DNA from: Actinopolymorpha pittospori | GTDB lineage: Bacteria > Actinomycetota > Actinomycetes > Propionibacteriales > Actinopolymorphaceae | Direction of reading: 5' to 3' | NCBI RefSeq assembly: GCF_014873875.1 | Contig: NZ_JADBEM010000001.1 | Location: 620,001-684,000, forward strand | Length of the DNA stretch: 64,000 nucleotides | Shown: piece by piece, positions 40,970 to 48,897 of the stretch | Layout: each line of letters opens with the position of its first letter | Position numbering within the stretch: position 1 is the first letter of the stretch | Position numbers and translations under genes: made by a program | The notes under the pieces: generated by a model | Databases searched by the model: none | What the model was told of the DNA's origin: nothing | What the model saw: the letters and a program-made list of their open reading frames with translations, nothing else

Positions 40970-41550
40970 GCCGCGCCGCGATCCCCGGGCTGCCGAGCCG
41001 GTACCCGATCGGCGGTCAACTGCCCGCGTTGTACGCCGACGACGACTTCGCGCAACGGTTCACCGCCGGACTCGACACGGTCCTCGCGCCCGTCTTCTCC
41101 ACCCTGGACAACCTCCCCGCCTATCTCGACCCCCGGGTCGCCCCCGTCGACTTCCTGGAGTGGCTGTCGTCCTGGGTGGGCGTCGCTGACGACCCGGACT
41201 GGCCGGTCGGGCTGCGCCGGGAGGCGGTCGTTCGCGCGGTGGAACTGCACCGCTGGCGGGGGACCCGGCGGGGCCTGGTCGAGGCGCTGCGCCTCGCGGT
41301 GGGAGTACGCGCGGAGGTCGTCGGGGACGGCGGGGCGGCGTGGTCCGCCACGCCGGGCTCCGACCTGCCCGCGGAGCCCGCGGCGGAGCTGCTGATCCGG
41401 GTCGCGCCGGACGCCGCCGGGCCCGGCGCCGCCGGGCTGGACGTGGACCGCGTCCACGAGATCGTCCGGGCCATGTGCCCGGTGCACGTCGCGTTCCGGG
41501 TGGAGGTCGTGGAGGCACTCCCCGGCGCACCCGACGAGGAAGGGAACTGA
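40966..41550 (+). CDS. Tail protein I-like baseplate component (Pvc12/Afp12-like, gp7-type)
   Basis: A 194-residue protein, short for the family: PGLPSRYPIGGQLPALYADD DFAQRFTAGLDTVLAPVFST, LDNLPAYLDPRVAPVDFLEW LSSWVGVADDPDWP and the conserved LRREAVVRAVELHRWRGTRR GLVEALRLAVG. These are the phage tail protein I motifs. It pairs with the gpJ-like protein in the wedge. The ATG overlaps the previous stop (ATGA). It is followed after 3 bp by the zinc-ribbon membrane protein. Confidence 0.93.
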   Translation: MSRAAIPGLPSRYPIGGQLPALYADDDFAQRFTAGLDTVLAPVFSTLDNLPAYLDPRVAPVDFLEWLSSWVGVADDPDWPVGLRREAVVRAVELHRWRGTRRGLVEALRLAVGVRAEVVGDGGAAWSATPGSDLPAEPAAELLIRVAPDAAGPGAAGLDVDRVHEIVRAMCPVHVAFRVEVVEALPGAPDEEGN

Positions 41551-41553
41551 CCC

Positions 41554-43272
41554 ATGCGCGCATGTCCCGCCTGCGGGTCCGCCAACGACCCCGCGGACGA
41601 CTTCTGCGGCAACTGCGGCGCGTATCTGGGGTGGTCGGACTCGGCGGGGGGTGCGGGGGCGTCGCCGGGTGCTGGGACGTCTTCGGGTGCGGGTATCTCG
41701 TCGGGTTCCGGTACGTCTTCGGGCGCGGGTACGTCGTCGGGTTCGGGTGCGGCGGCTGGTTCGGGTACGTCGGTGAGCCCGGGTCCGCCGGAGGGCGCGG
41801 CCGGTTCGGCGTCCACGGAGCCGTCGGCGTCCACGGAGCCGTCGGCGTCCGCCAGCCCGGCGTCGGCCGGTGGGTCTGCCTCGACGGGATCGCCGGAGAC
41901 GGGGGCGGGCACGGACCGGGCGGATGCCGTCCCGGCGTCGACGCCCCCCTCGGGGGACGGTCCCCCGTCGACCGCGCGTGCGCTCGGCGCGTCGCTGCGC
42001 GCCCGGCTGACGGGCAGGGGGCGCGGTGAGGGCGGTACGGGGTTCCCGGCATCGGGGGTCTCGGTGCCCGGCGTCTCGGTTCCCGGTGCTTCAGTCCCCG
42101 GCGTCTCGGTTCCAGGTGTCTCCGTTCCTAGCGTCTCGGCGTCGGATCTCCCCGCGGCGGACCTGCCGGTCCCGAACATCTCCACCCCGGATGCCCCGGC
42201 TCCGGACCCCGCCCCAACTGCCCCCGATCGGGCCACAGATGCCGCAGGCTCCCGCACCACCCCCGCCGCTTCCCCCACCCCCGACACCCCCGCCCTGCCT
42301 CCCCAGGCCCCGCCCGTCCCCACCTCTCCACCCGTCCCCACCTCCCCGCCCGCACCGACACCCCCGCCTTCCCCCGCACCCACCCCTCCCCGCCCCCCGG
42401 CACCCCCCGTCACCCCGCAGTCCCCGAGCGCCCCCCGTACCCCCTCCGCCCCCCTCCCGCCCATGGACCCCGCCCCCACCCGTGACCCCGACGCGATCGT
42501 CCCGGTCCTGCCCGCGAAGGCGGTCGCGCCGCGGCCCGTCGTACGGTCCCAGGCCGCCGAGGAGGACGAGGGGAGCGGGCGGCCCTGTCCCGCGTGCGGG
42601 ACGCTGAACCGGCCGGAGCGGAAGTTCTGCCGGCGGTGTGCCGCGGAGCTGAGGCCGGCGCAGAAGGCGGCGCCGCTGCCGTGGTGGCGGACGGTGTGGC
42701 CGTTCCGGCGCAGGGCGCGGGCGGGTTCGGGGCGCGGCGTACGGTTCCTGGTGATCCTCGCCGTGGTGATCGCGCTGTGCGCGGGCGGGATCTTCCTGCT
42801 GCCCGCGGGCCGCGCCCTGTACGAGGACGTCCGGGACAAGCTGGGCAAGGCCGAGCCCATCACCCCGGTGAAGGTCGAGGCGAGCGGCTCGCTGCCCGGT
42901 CACCCGGCGACGAAGACCACCGACGGCCTGAACAACAAGTACTGGGCCGCCCCCGGCCCCGGCGCCTCGCTGACGTACACCTTCCGCAAGCCGTTCCGCC
43001 TCGTCGACGTGATCATCACCAACGGCGCGTCCACGTCCCCCGAGGCGTACGCCCGTCAGGCCCGCGCGCTCCAGGTCGACCTGGAGGTGACGGCGGAGGA
43101 CGGCACGAAGGAGCTCAAGGAGGTCACCCTCAGTGACAAGCCGGGCTGCCAGACGATCCAGAGCGGGATCAGCGACGTGAAGACGATCCGCCTGACGCTG
43201 AAGTCACCCGTGGACCTGTCCAAGGGTCGCCATCTGGCCCTGGCGGAGGTCGAGTTCTTCCAGCGGGGCTGA
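41554..43272 (+). CDS. Zinc-ribbon membrane protein with C-terminal glycan-binding-like domain (CisA-like)
   Basis: This 572-residue protein is the last gene of the structural operon. Zinc ribbon 1 has C4, C7, C18, C21. A long low-complexity region follows (Gly/Ser repeats, then five GxSVP repeats near 167-191, then a Pro-rich part). Zinc ribbon 2 lies near 346-363 (CPACGTLNRPERKFCRRC). One membrane helix spans about 395-418 (FLVILAVVIALCAGGIFLLP). A C-terminal beta domain (about 440-572; DGLNNKYWAAPGPGASLTYT FRKPFRLVDVIIT ... HLALAEVEFF) resembles discoidin/NADase-type glycan-binding domains. Predicted inside: ribbons and tail; outside: the beta domain. Architecture and place match CisA of Streptomyces CIS, which links the cytoplasmic particle to the membrane. 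Orthology is inferred. Confidence 0.75.
   Translation: MRACPACGSANDPADDFCGNCGAYLGWSDSAGGAGASPGAGTSSGAGISSGSGTSSGAGTSSGSGAAAGSGTSVSPGPPEGAAGSASTEPSASTEPSASASPASAGGSASTGSPETGAGTDRADAVPASTPPSGDGPPSTARALGASLRARLTGRGRGEGGTGFPASGVSVPGVSVPGASVPGVSVPGVSVPSVSASDLPAADLPVPNISTPDAPAPDPAPTAPDRATDAAGSRTTPAASPTPDTPALPPQAPPVPTSPPVPTSPPAPTPPPSPAPTPPRPPAPPVTPQSPSAPRTPSAPLPPMDPAPTRDPDAIVPVLPAKAVAPRPVVRSQAAEEDEGSGRPCPACGTLNRPERKFCRRCAAELRPAQKAAPLPWWRTVWPFRRRARAGSGRGVRFLVILAVVIALCAGGIFLLPAGRALYEDVRDKLGKAEPITPVKVEASGSLPGHPATKTTDGLNNKYWAAPGPGASLTYTFRKPFRLVDVIITNGASTSPEAYARQARALQVDLEVTAEDGTKELKEVTLSDKPGCQTIQSGISDVKTIRLTLKSPVDLSKGRHLALAEVEFFQRG
42060..42135 (+). repeat. GxSVP pentapeptide repeats in the CisA-like gene
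   Basis: Five consecutive 15-base units encode GVSVP, GVSVP, GASVP, GVSVP, GVSVP, reminiscent of elastin-like sequence. They lie in the disordered cytoplasmic linker between the two zinc ribbons. Confidence 0.8.
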
Positions 43273-43374
43273 CGCCGGGCGCGTGAATGACCGTACGGGG
43301 TACGAGAGTTGACGTGTTCGTGGAGCGCGGAAGGCGATTCCGCCAGGAGTGGTGAGGAGGGGCCGCACACCTCC

Positions 43375-43662
43375 TCACCACTCAGCCTCCGTGGTGGACA
43401 GGTCGAGGTCGGTGAACCAGAGCGCGTGGGAGGCGGTTCGCCACACGGCAGACATCGCCTGGAACTTGCGTTCGCGGACCGCCGGGTCATCGAAGGGTTG
43501 CCCGTCGCGATCCGTCGGAGGCCACGCCCATTGGTCGGTCTTCTTTACCTCGTAGATGCTTGCTTCCCACAGCTCATCTGGACAGCCGCGCAGGGCGATG
43601 GCCATGTCGTCGAGGGTTGACCGGTACTGCACCGCGAGTACCGAGCACCAGATCGTGGTCAT
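43375..43662 (-). pseudogene. Truncated DinB-family protein
   Basis: A 95-residue N-terminal half of a DinB-like four-helix protein: VQYRSTLDDMAIALRGCPDE LWEASIYEVKK and the metal-site helix MSAVWRTASHALWFTDLDLS, then a stop after TEAEW. Full members are about 160-170 residues, so the C-terminal helices and the remaining His ligands are missing. No continuation is seen in other frames. It lies convergent to the end of the eCIS operon. Confidence 0.6.
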
Positions 43663-43807
43663 CTTTGAACCTTCCGGCTGGACGACGAGCGGACACAGCC
43701 GGCCGATCTTCTGCGGCCTCTGGAGCTGTATTGACGCTCAGGGAGGGTAGTGCCGGTTCTTCATCTCGTGCGGGCTCGCAGCGCCTTAGCTCAGTGACCC
43801 ACGCGTC

Positions 43808-44623
43808 TCACGTCGGGGCGTTTCGCATGTCCGCGAGCGTGCGGAGTAGGTGTGTGGTGGCCGGGTCGGCGGGGAAGAAGGTTTCGATCGCGATCTCGTC
43901 CAGGGTGACGTCGCGGGGCGATCCGAAGACCGTGGCCGTGTAGAGCAGCGCGAGGTCGCCGTAGGGCGTGGTCATCTGCAGCGGGACAACGAGATCGGCC
44001 TTGGCCGCGTTGGCCGCGTTGGTCGGTGAGGCTGGATGGCTGTAGGTCTGGAGTTCGGTGAGGAGCGAGGTGAGCCCGTCGTCGGCGGTGCGCTCGAGCT
44101 GCCGGCGTACCCGCCGCAGCACGTGCGCTCGCCACTGTCCGAGGTTCAGGATCTGGGGGGCCAGACCGTCAGGGTGCAAGGTTGCGCGCAGCAGGTTGAC
44201 CGGCTGCCGGCACAGCTCCTCGGGTAGGTCGTCGAGGAAGGCCCGCATCGCGGTGTTAGCGGCCAACAGGTTCCAGTGCACGTTCACCGCGACCGCCGGG
44301 TTGGGCTCCATGCCCCTCAGAACTGCCTGCACCGCATCGTGGGCCGCACCGAGGTCCGCCAGCGGCCGCTCGCGGTAGGCCGGTGCGAAGCCTGCGGCAA
44401 GGTGGAGACGATTACGCTCGCGCAGCGGCACGTCCAACTCATCGCAGATCCGCTCGATCATCACCGGGCTGGGCTTCGACCTTCCGGTCTCGATGTAGCT
44501 CAGGTGTCGAGCCGACATCTCCGCTGCCAGGGACAGATCCAGCTGTGATCGGCGACGCCGCTCGCGCCACTGTTTCACCAGCATCCCGATCGTCTCCTGC
44601 GAAGCGGCGGCTGTGGCAGTCAT
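43808..44623 (-). CDS. XRE-family regulator with MmyB-like ligand domain
   Basis: A 271-residue regulator from ATG 44623. The frame is open further upstream, but that part would overlap the divergent promoter. HTH at about 10-65: LVKQWRERRRRSQLDLSLAA EMSARHLSYIETGRSKPSPV. The C-terminal MmyB-type domain (about 95-265) contains AVNVHWNLLAANTAMRAFLD, NLLRATLHPDGLAPQILNLG and the end DVTLDEIAIETFFPADPATT. Such regulators typically control a divergently transcribed enzyme gene; here that is the SnoaL-like gene 147 bp away. Confidence 0.88.
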   Translation of the reverse strand: MTATAAASQETIGMLVKQWRERRRRSQLDLSLAAEMSARHLSYIETGRSKPSPVMIERICDELDVPLRERNRLHLAAGFAPAYRERPLADLGAAHDAVQAVLRGMEPNPAVAVNVHWNLLAANTAMRAFLDDLPEELCRQPVNLLRATLHPDGLAPQILNLGQWRAHVLRRVRRQLERTADDGLTSLLTELQTYSHPASPTNAANAAKADLVVPLQMTTPYGDLALLYTATVFGSPRDVTLDEIAIETFFPADPATTHLLRTLADMRNAPT

Positions 44624-44769
44624 GTCCGCCACAATGACGTCGATCCCCCCGGCCAGGCAATGACCTCGGAGGTTATTGATGGCCCTCTCCCCTCGCGCCA
44701 CAGTGTGGATCGTTGCCGCACAAACCTCGTGCGGCACTCCCATCGCCCAGCACGCGGAGGAGTCTGCAC

Positions 44770-45180
44770 ATGACCAAGATCAACGAACCCAACCCGACTG
44801 TTCCCGGCGCGCTCGCTGTCGACCGGTACGTTCAGTTCTGGAACGCCGCGACTCCGGAGGCACAGCAGCGGCTCGCGGCCGAGGCATTCGCCGATGACGT
44901 CAGCTCCCATGTGCCCGTAGCTGTCATGCGGGGAGTCGAGGAGTTGATCGCGTTCCGGAACCAGTTCGCGCACCACTTCCCCGACTACCGATTCCAGTCG
45001 CGGACGGAGCCCGACACCCACCACGATCGGGCTCGGCTGCAGTGGGAGATCGTCGTTGGTGGTCAGTCCTTCGCCGCCGGGACTGATGTGCTCGAGTTGG
45101 ACGATGCGGGTCGTATCACAGAGATCACGGGGTTCCTCGACCAGGCGCCGGAGGGTTTCGACCCTCACGCGCACGAATGA
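44770..45180 (+). CDS. SnoaL/NTF2-like polyketide-cyclase-fold protein
   Basis: A 136-residue protein from ATG 44770, with GGAGGAG 7 nt upstream. The NTF2 cone is recognisable: VDRYVQFWNAATPEAQQRLA, the turn FADDVSSHVPV, the helix GVEELIAFRNQFAHHFPDYR and strands RLQWEIVVGGQSFAAGTDVL with AGRITEITGFLD. Members are isomerases, cyclases or ester cyclases; the substrate is unknown. It is transcribed away from the MmyB-type XRE regulator, its likely controller. Confidence 0.85.
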   Translation: MTKINEPNPTVPGALAVDRYVQFWNAATPEAQQRLAAEAFADDVSSHVPVAVMRGVEELIAFRNQFAHHFPDYRFQSRTEPDTHHDRARLQWEIVVGGQSFAAGTDVLELDDAGRITEITGFLDQAPEGFDPHAHE

Positions 45181-45306
45181 CGGTGCTTGTACGCACGTGA
45201 AATGTGACGTATCGCGATGTGGCAACGGCTCCGTCACGGCCGCGGCCGTGGCTCAGAACGCACGGTCGCGGCCGTGCCTGCCCAGTCGCTATTGATCGCT
45301 GCGCGG

Positions 45307-45486
45307 TCAGCTTCTCGCTAACGTCCCCCAGTCCGCATCGGTCAGCGTGTGGTCGCGGATGTGGTCCGTCTCCAGCGGGAGCGCGGGTGCGGCCGCGAGC
45401 GCGACGGCTCCCCAGAATCCGTCCCACGCCTGCGGCAGCCGATGCCGTGCGGAGACCCGGCGGAGTCGTTGCGCCCTCGGACTCCT
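45307..45486 (-). pseudogene. C-terminal remnant of an unidentified protein
   Basis: Between two stops the minus strand reads RLRRVSARHRLPQAWDGFWG, AVALAAAPALPLETDHIRDH, TLTDADWGTLARS. Composition and codon pattern are those of a real C-terminus, but no start exists and the frame is closed directly upstream. No family is recognised. The rest of 45181-45920 has no convincing gene. Confidence 0.35.
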
Positions 45487-45920
45487 TCAGCTGAGAAAAT
45501 CTGTGTCGGCCGCAGTAGACATCCGGTCGTCTTGCAGTTAGTGTTTGTCCCGTCGTTGACGAAGCTAGTGGTCGCGGTAGACACGAACTACCGCGAGCAG
45601 GACATGGGACGGCAGTCGAGTTTGTGGGGTCCAGGAGAACAGGAGGCTCCAGGCCGGCTGTCGGGGTGGGCGGTTCCACGGCCCGCCAAGCAGTACCGAT
45701 TGACAGCAGTTCCGGAAAGAGCAGCAAGGGGAGCCAGGAGAGGAGTAGATGCCATCAGGATCGCCCGAAGCGAGGATGTCATCGCTCGGGTACCGCAGAC
45801 CCCGGATTGGAAGGTGGTCCCCGGTCACGCAGCCGCGATCCCCGCATCTCCGCCCGTTCAGGTGCGCATGCGGAACAGAAGGCTGGCGCAAGGCGCCAGT
45901 AGATGGTGTTGAAATCCCTC

Positions 45921-45950
45921 GGGCCCTGGTGCCGTACGGCACCAGGGCCC
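45921..45950. promoter_or_regulatory. 30-base perfect palindrome upstream of the MerR gene
   Basis: The 30 bases read the same on both strands; the halves are GGGCCCTGGTGCCGT and its complement, with no spacer. The centre lies 43 bp before the MerR-like start. It could be a cruciform/terminator for leftover upstream transcription or an operator. No T-run follows. Confidence 0.5.
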
Positions 45951-45978
45951 CCTCGACGTGTCCAGCAAAGGGGTGTGA

Positions 45979-46326
45979 GTGACTCCAGCAACCCGATCGA
46001 ATGTTGAGGGCAGATTCGACGATGACGACTATCCCGCCTACACCATGGGTCGTGCCGCGGAGATGATCGGCGCCACGCCCGCCTTCTTGCGGGCCGTCGG
46101 CGAAGCCGGGCTCATCGTCCCGTTGCGGTCCGAGGGCGGCCACCGCCGTTACTCCCGCTACCAGTTGCGCATTGCCGCCCGTGCCCGCGACCTCGTTGAC
46201 CAGGGCACCCCGATCGATGCCGCCTGCCGCATCGTCATCCTCGAAGACCAACTGGAAGAAGCGCAGCGGCTCAACCAGGAACTGGGCCGACCAGCGACCG
46301 ACCCGAACCAGCCCAGCAATTCCTGA
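45979..46326 (+). CDS. MerR-family regulator
   Basis: A 115-residue protein from GTG 45979, with AAAGGGG about 8 nt upstream. The MerR winged helix is clear: [61 protein letters not shown] short dimerisation coil follows ([17 protein letters not shown]). It lacks effector cysteines, so it resembles HspR/small stress-type MerR proteins common in streptomycetes. No target operon is adjacent. A perfect palindrome lies just upstream. Confidence 0.88.
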   Translation: MTPATRSNVEGRFDDDDYPAYTMGRAAEMIGATPAFLRAVGEAGLIVPLRSEGGHRRYSRYQLRIAARARDLVDQGTPIDAACRIVILEDQLEEAQRLNQELGRPATDPNQPSNS

Positions 46327-46706
46327 CGCGGCCAGCGTGCCTCACCCACCCCCGCGGCCCTCGAGATAAGCGAAGCCCAGCGAATATGCCTGCTCTCCGG
46401 TCCAGAGAGTGAACACTTCTATGCCCGTCTCCCAAACCACAGGATGGCGGGCTACTGACTCTTCCCAAGGGAGTGAAGACCCTGGTCCCGGTGGCCTGAC
46501 CGCGCTGCTTCGCACCGCTGGTGATCCACACCCACGCAACGCCAACCCACACTGCGCTCCCGCCCCCTCCCGACCGCTCCTCCCGGCCGCCCCTCCCGGC
46601 TGATCCACGTCCCTCGCCTTCTCTCCCTGCGCCCACCTGCCGGTCCGGCGTCACGGCCTGATTACTGTCGGGAAGGTGAGAGGCGCGAACCACGGGGGTG
46701 GGTGCG
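46327..46706. other. Intergenic region without a supported gene
   Basis: Frames on both strands are open only because of high GC content. No ribosome site or protein-like pattern was found. The MerR transcript presumably ends here, but no clear hairpin was identified. Confidence 0.3.
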
Positions 46707-46874
46707 ATGCCGCATGGGACATGTCGCCGCGCGTTCAACGACGCGGTTGAGGCGGCTGGCGGCCGGGACAACCTCACAGAACGTGACTTGCAAATGATCC
46801 AGTTTGGGGTATACGCCGGCCTCGGCGCCGCCAGCGACCTACTCGCCGAGAGCTTGCGCGAGCGGGTCGACTAG
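46707..46874 (+). CDS. Small hypothetical protein (55 residues)
   Basis: ATG 46707 is preceded by GGGGGTGGG; GTG 46698 is a possible longer start. The product, MPHGTCRRAFNDAVEAAGGR then DNLTERDLQMIQFGVYAGLG and ASDLLAESLRERVD, has a helix-rich, amphipathic pattern and normal composition. No family is recognised. Confidence 0.45.
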   Translation: MPHGTCRRAFNDAVEAAGGRDNLTERDLQMIQFGVYAGLGAASDLLAESLRERVD

Positions 46875-47455
46875 CGTCACGCGGCGGCCTGCCGGCGGCG
46901 GCCGACGGCCCGTGACTTGGGGCTCTGGTTGACCCTACCTTGACCAAGCTTGACAAGTCTCGCTATGTGAGACGTGGATGGCCGCCTACGCCGGAAGTCG
47001 GGGTCAAGCGCAGGCGGCCGTCAGAGGGTGTGCAGGACCCGTTCGCAGGTCTACGTACCCGCAGCAAGGCCAGTGGGTGGTCGGGCCCAAGTCACACGGC
47101 TCAGGGCCTTTAGTCCCCTTGTCCGATGCCTGTGGATAGCCCTGTGGACTCCGGGGATCGCTCCAGCGGGCGGCAACTAGCGCGATCGCCGTCGTCGCGG
47201 TCGCTTTCCGACGCGACAGCAACTGACCGGGGCGTCGAGGGTCTCGCGTGATGGCGTTGCCGAACGACGACTGCTCCAGTTCAGCTGGGCCTACGAACGC
47301 TCATCTCGCCCGGCTCGACACGGCCGACTGACCGCGACGCCGGTGCCGAATCCCTCCCCCGGGGGACATGGGTGGCCCCCTGACGGGGGAGGCCCGTGGG
47401 CCTGGCTTCTCAGCAGACTCCTGATCACGGGTACGACGAGGAGCGGGGATGCGAC
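46875..47455. other. Intergenic region of about 580 bases
   Basis: No supportable gene. GAGGAG (about 47439) before ATG 47456 is the ribosome site of the broken membrane-protein gene. Confidence 0.35.
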
Positions 47456-48438
47456 ATGGACCGGAAGCCGGTCATCGGGGCGCGGTGGAGCATCGTGTGA
47501 AGGGTCGCTGCGTACGGTGCGGCCTCGACGCTGTCGCTGTACCTGCTCGTCAAGGTGGTCTGGGTGCTCGCCGCGCTGGTGGGTCACGGCCCGGACGGGT
47601 TCGACGGCAGCGCCACCGACTGGGTGATCCTCAACACGGTGACCGTGGGGATGGCGGCGATCGGCATCGCGCTGGCCCTGGGGTTCGCTCAGCCCTGGGG
47701 TTCGCTCAGCCCTGGGGCCGCAGGATCCCGGCGGCGCCGCTGCTGTTCGTCGCCTGGGTGGGTGCGGGCTTCCTGGTTCCGCTGATCCCGTACCTGGTGC
47801 TCAGCGGCGTCCTCGCAGGTTCGGACAGCGACGAGTCCGGCGGCAGGGACGTGATGCCCACGTGGGAGGGGATCTTCGTCTCCATCGGCGTCGGAGGAAT
47901 GGCGCTCGGCCTGGTGATCGCCCTTCCGATCTACCTGCGGGAACGGTTCCCACACACCTTCCTGGGACGGCGCGACGACGGACTGGCCCGCCCAGCGCGG
48001 AACCTGCTCGCCGTGCGGGCCGCACTGGTAGTGAGCTGCGCGCTGGGGGTGCTCTGGCTGTCCTGGACCTTCGGCGCGGGGTTCGGGCTCAACCCCGCTC
48101 ACCGCGATCTGCTGGACTCGAACGCCCGGTTGCTGTTGGGCATCTGGGGCGTCGGGGCGATGATCGCCGCCTGCAGCGTTCACCTGCTCAGCCGTCGCCA
48201 GCCGGCCCGGCTTCGCCGGTGGATCCCCCTCACCCTAGCGTTCACCACCTCAGGATCGTTGTTCGCCTGGAACGCCTGGAAACTAGCCGCCGCGCTCCTG
48301 GGCCCCGGCGACTACACAACTCCGGAGTATTTCGTGGTCGCGCTGACCGAGTACGTCCTGGCGATCGGCGCGGGCGCCACCCTGCTAACCACCCTCCTGC
48401 GCACCCGGCGCTCCGTGCCGGCGAGGACATCAGCCTGA
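47456..48438 (+). pseudogene. Broken multi-pass membrane protein gene
   Basis: ATG 47456 has GAGGAG upstream. The frame reads MDRKPVIGARWSIV, then TGA (47498-47500, probably once CGA), and continues VAAYGAASTLSLYLLVKVVW and GIALALGFAQPWG. There a 17-base tandem duplication (47681-47697 and 47698-47714, gggttcgctcagccctg) shifts the frame. After it the protein resumes with RRIPAAPLLFVAWVGAGFLV and at least five further membrane helices to TGA 48438. The intact product would be about 320 residues with seven or eight helices. No family is recognised beyond a polytopic membrane protein. Two independent lesions show it is inactive. Confidence 0.8.
47681..47714 (+). repeat. 17-bp tandem duplication causing a frameshift
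   Basis: GGGTTCGCTCAGCCCTG occurs twice head to tail. Removing one copy restores a continuous membrane-protein frame, so the duplication is the mutation. Confidence 0.9.
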
Positions 48439-48527
48439 CGCGAGGTGGCTTCTCGAGGCCGCCGAGGTGCTCGAACCAACGAGACGAGATTCCTTCAACC
48501 TCCAGGAACAAGGGAGTACAGGTTCAC

Positions 48528-48862
48528 ATGCGTACTTTGCTGGCGTCCACAGCCGCTGCGATCACCGCGCTGGTGATCGGCGCCGTGGTCACGGCGTCGC
48601 CGAACCTGTCAACGACCCTCCGGGTGTCGTGGCCGTCACCCCGGCCACCGCGAGTTCTGCCACCGCACCGGGAGGAGGCGTGCTGTTCGAGGACCATGGC
48701 CCGATCACTGCGCAGATCGGCGACCGGACCGAGTCCGACGGCCCCGGCGATGGCTCCGAAGTCAGCCCTCTCGCCTTCTCCCGCAGCGCCGCTGCGGATA
48801 GGACAAAGGGTGTCTGGTATGCCTGCCACACTGGCTCTCCAAGCTCCGCCCCGTCGGGCTAG
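48528..48862 (+). pseudogene. Small secreted protein gene with a frameshift
   Basis: ATG 48528 (AAGGGAG upstream) opens a good signal peptide, MRTLLASTAAAITALVIGAV with VTA. After about codon 24 the coherent sequence moves to another frame: AEPVNDPPGVVAVTPATASS, GGGVLFEDHGPITAQIGDRT, RTKGVWYACHTGSPSSAPSG, ending at TAG 48862. The join near 48597-48603 needs one base change in length. No family is recognised. It lies 90 bp after the broken membrane-protein gene, so the two may have been one operon. Confidence 0.6.
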
Positions 48863-48897
48863 CAGACCGATCCGCAAGCGAAAGGGATGATGCGGCA

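Noticed and set aside
45349..45912. 187-codon plus-strand frame between the SnoaL-like and MerR genes
   Set aside because: It has mixed, Arg-rich composition and no recognisable start signal. Part of the region is explained by a minus-strand remnant.
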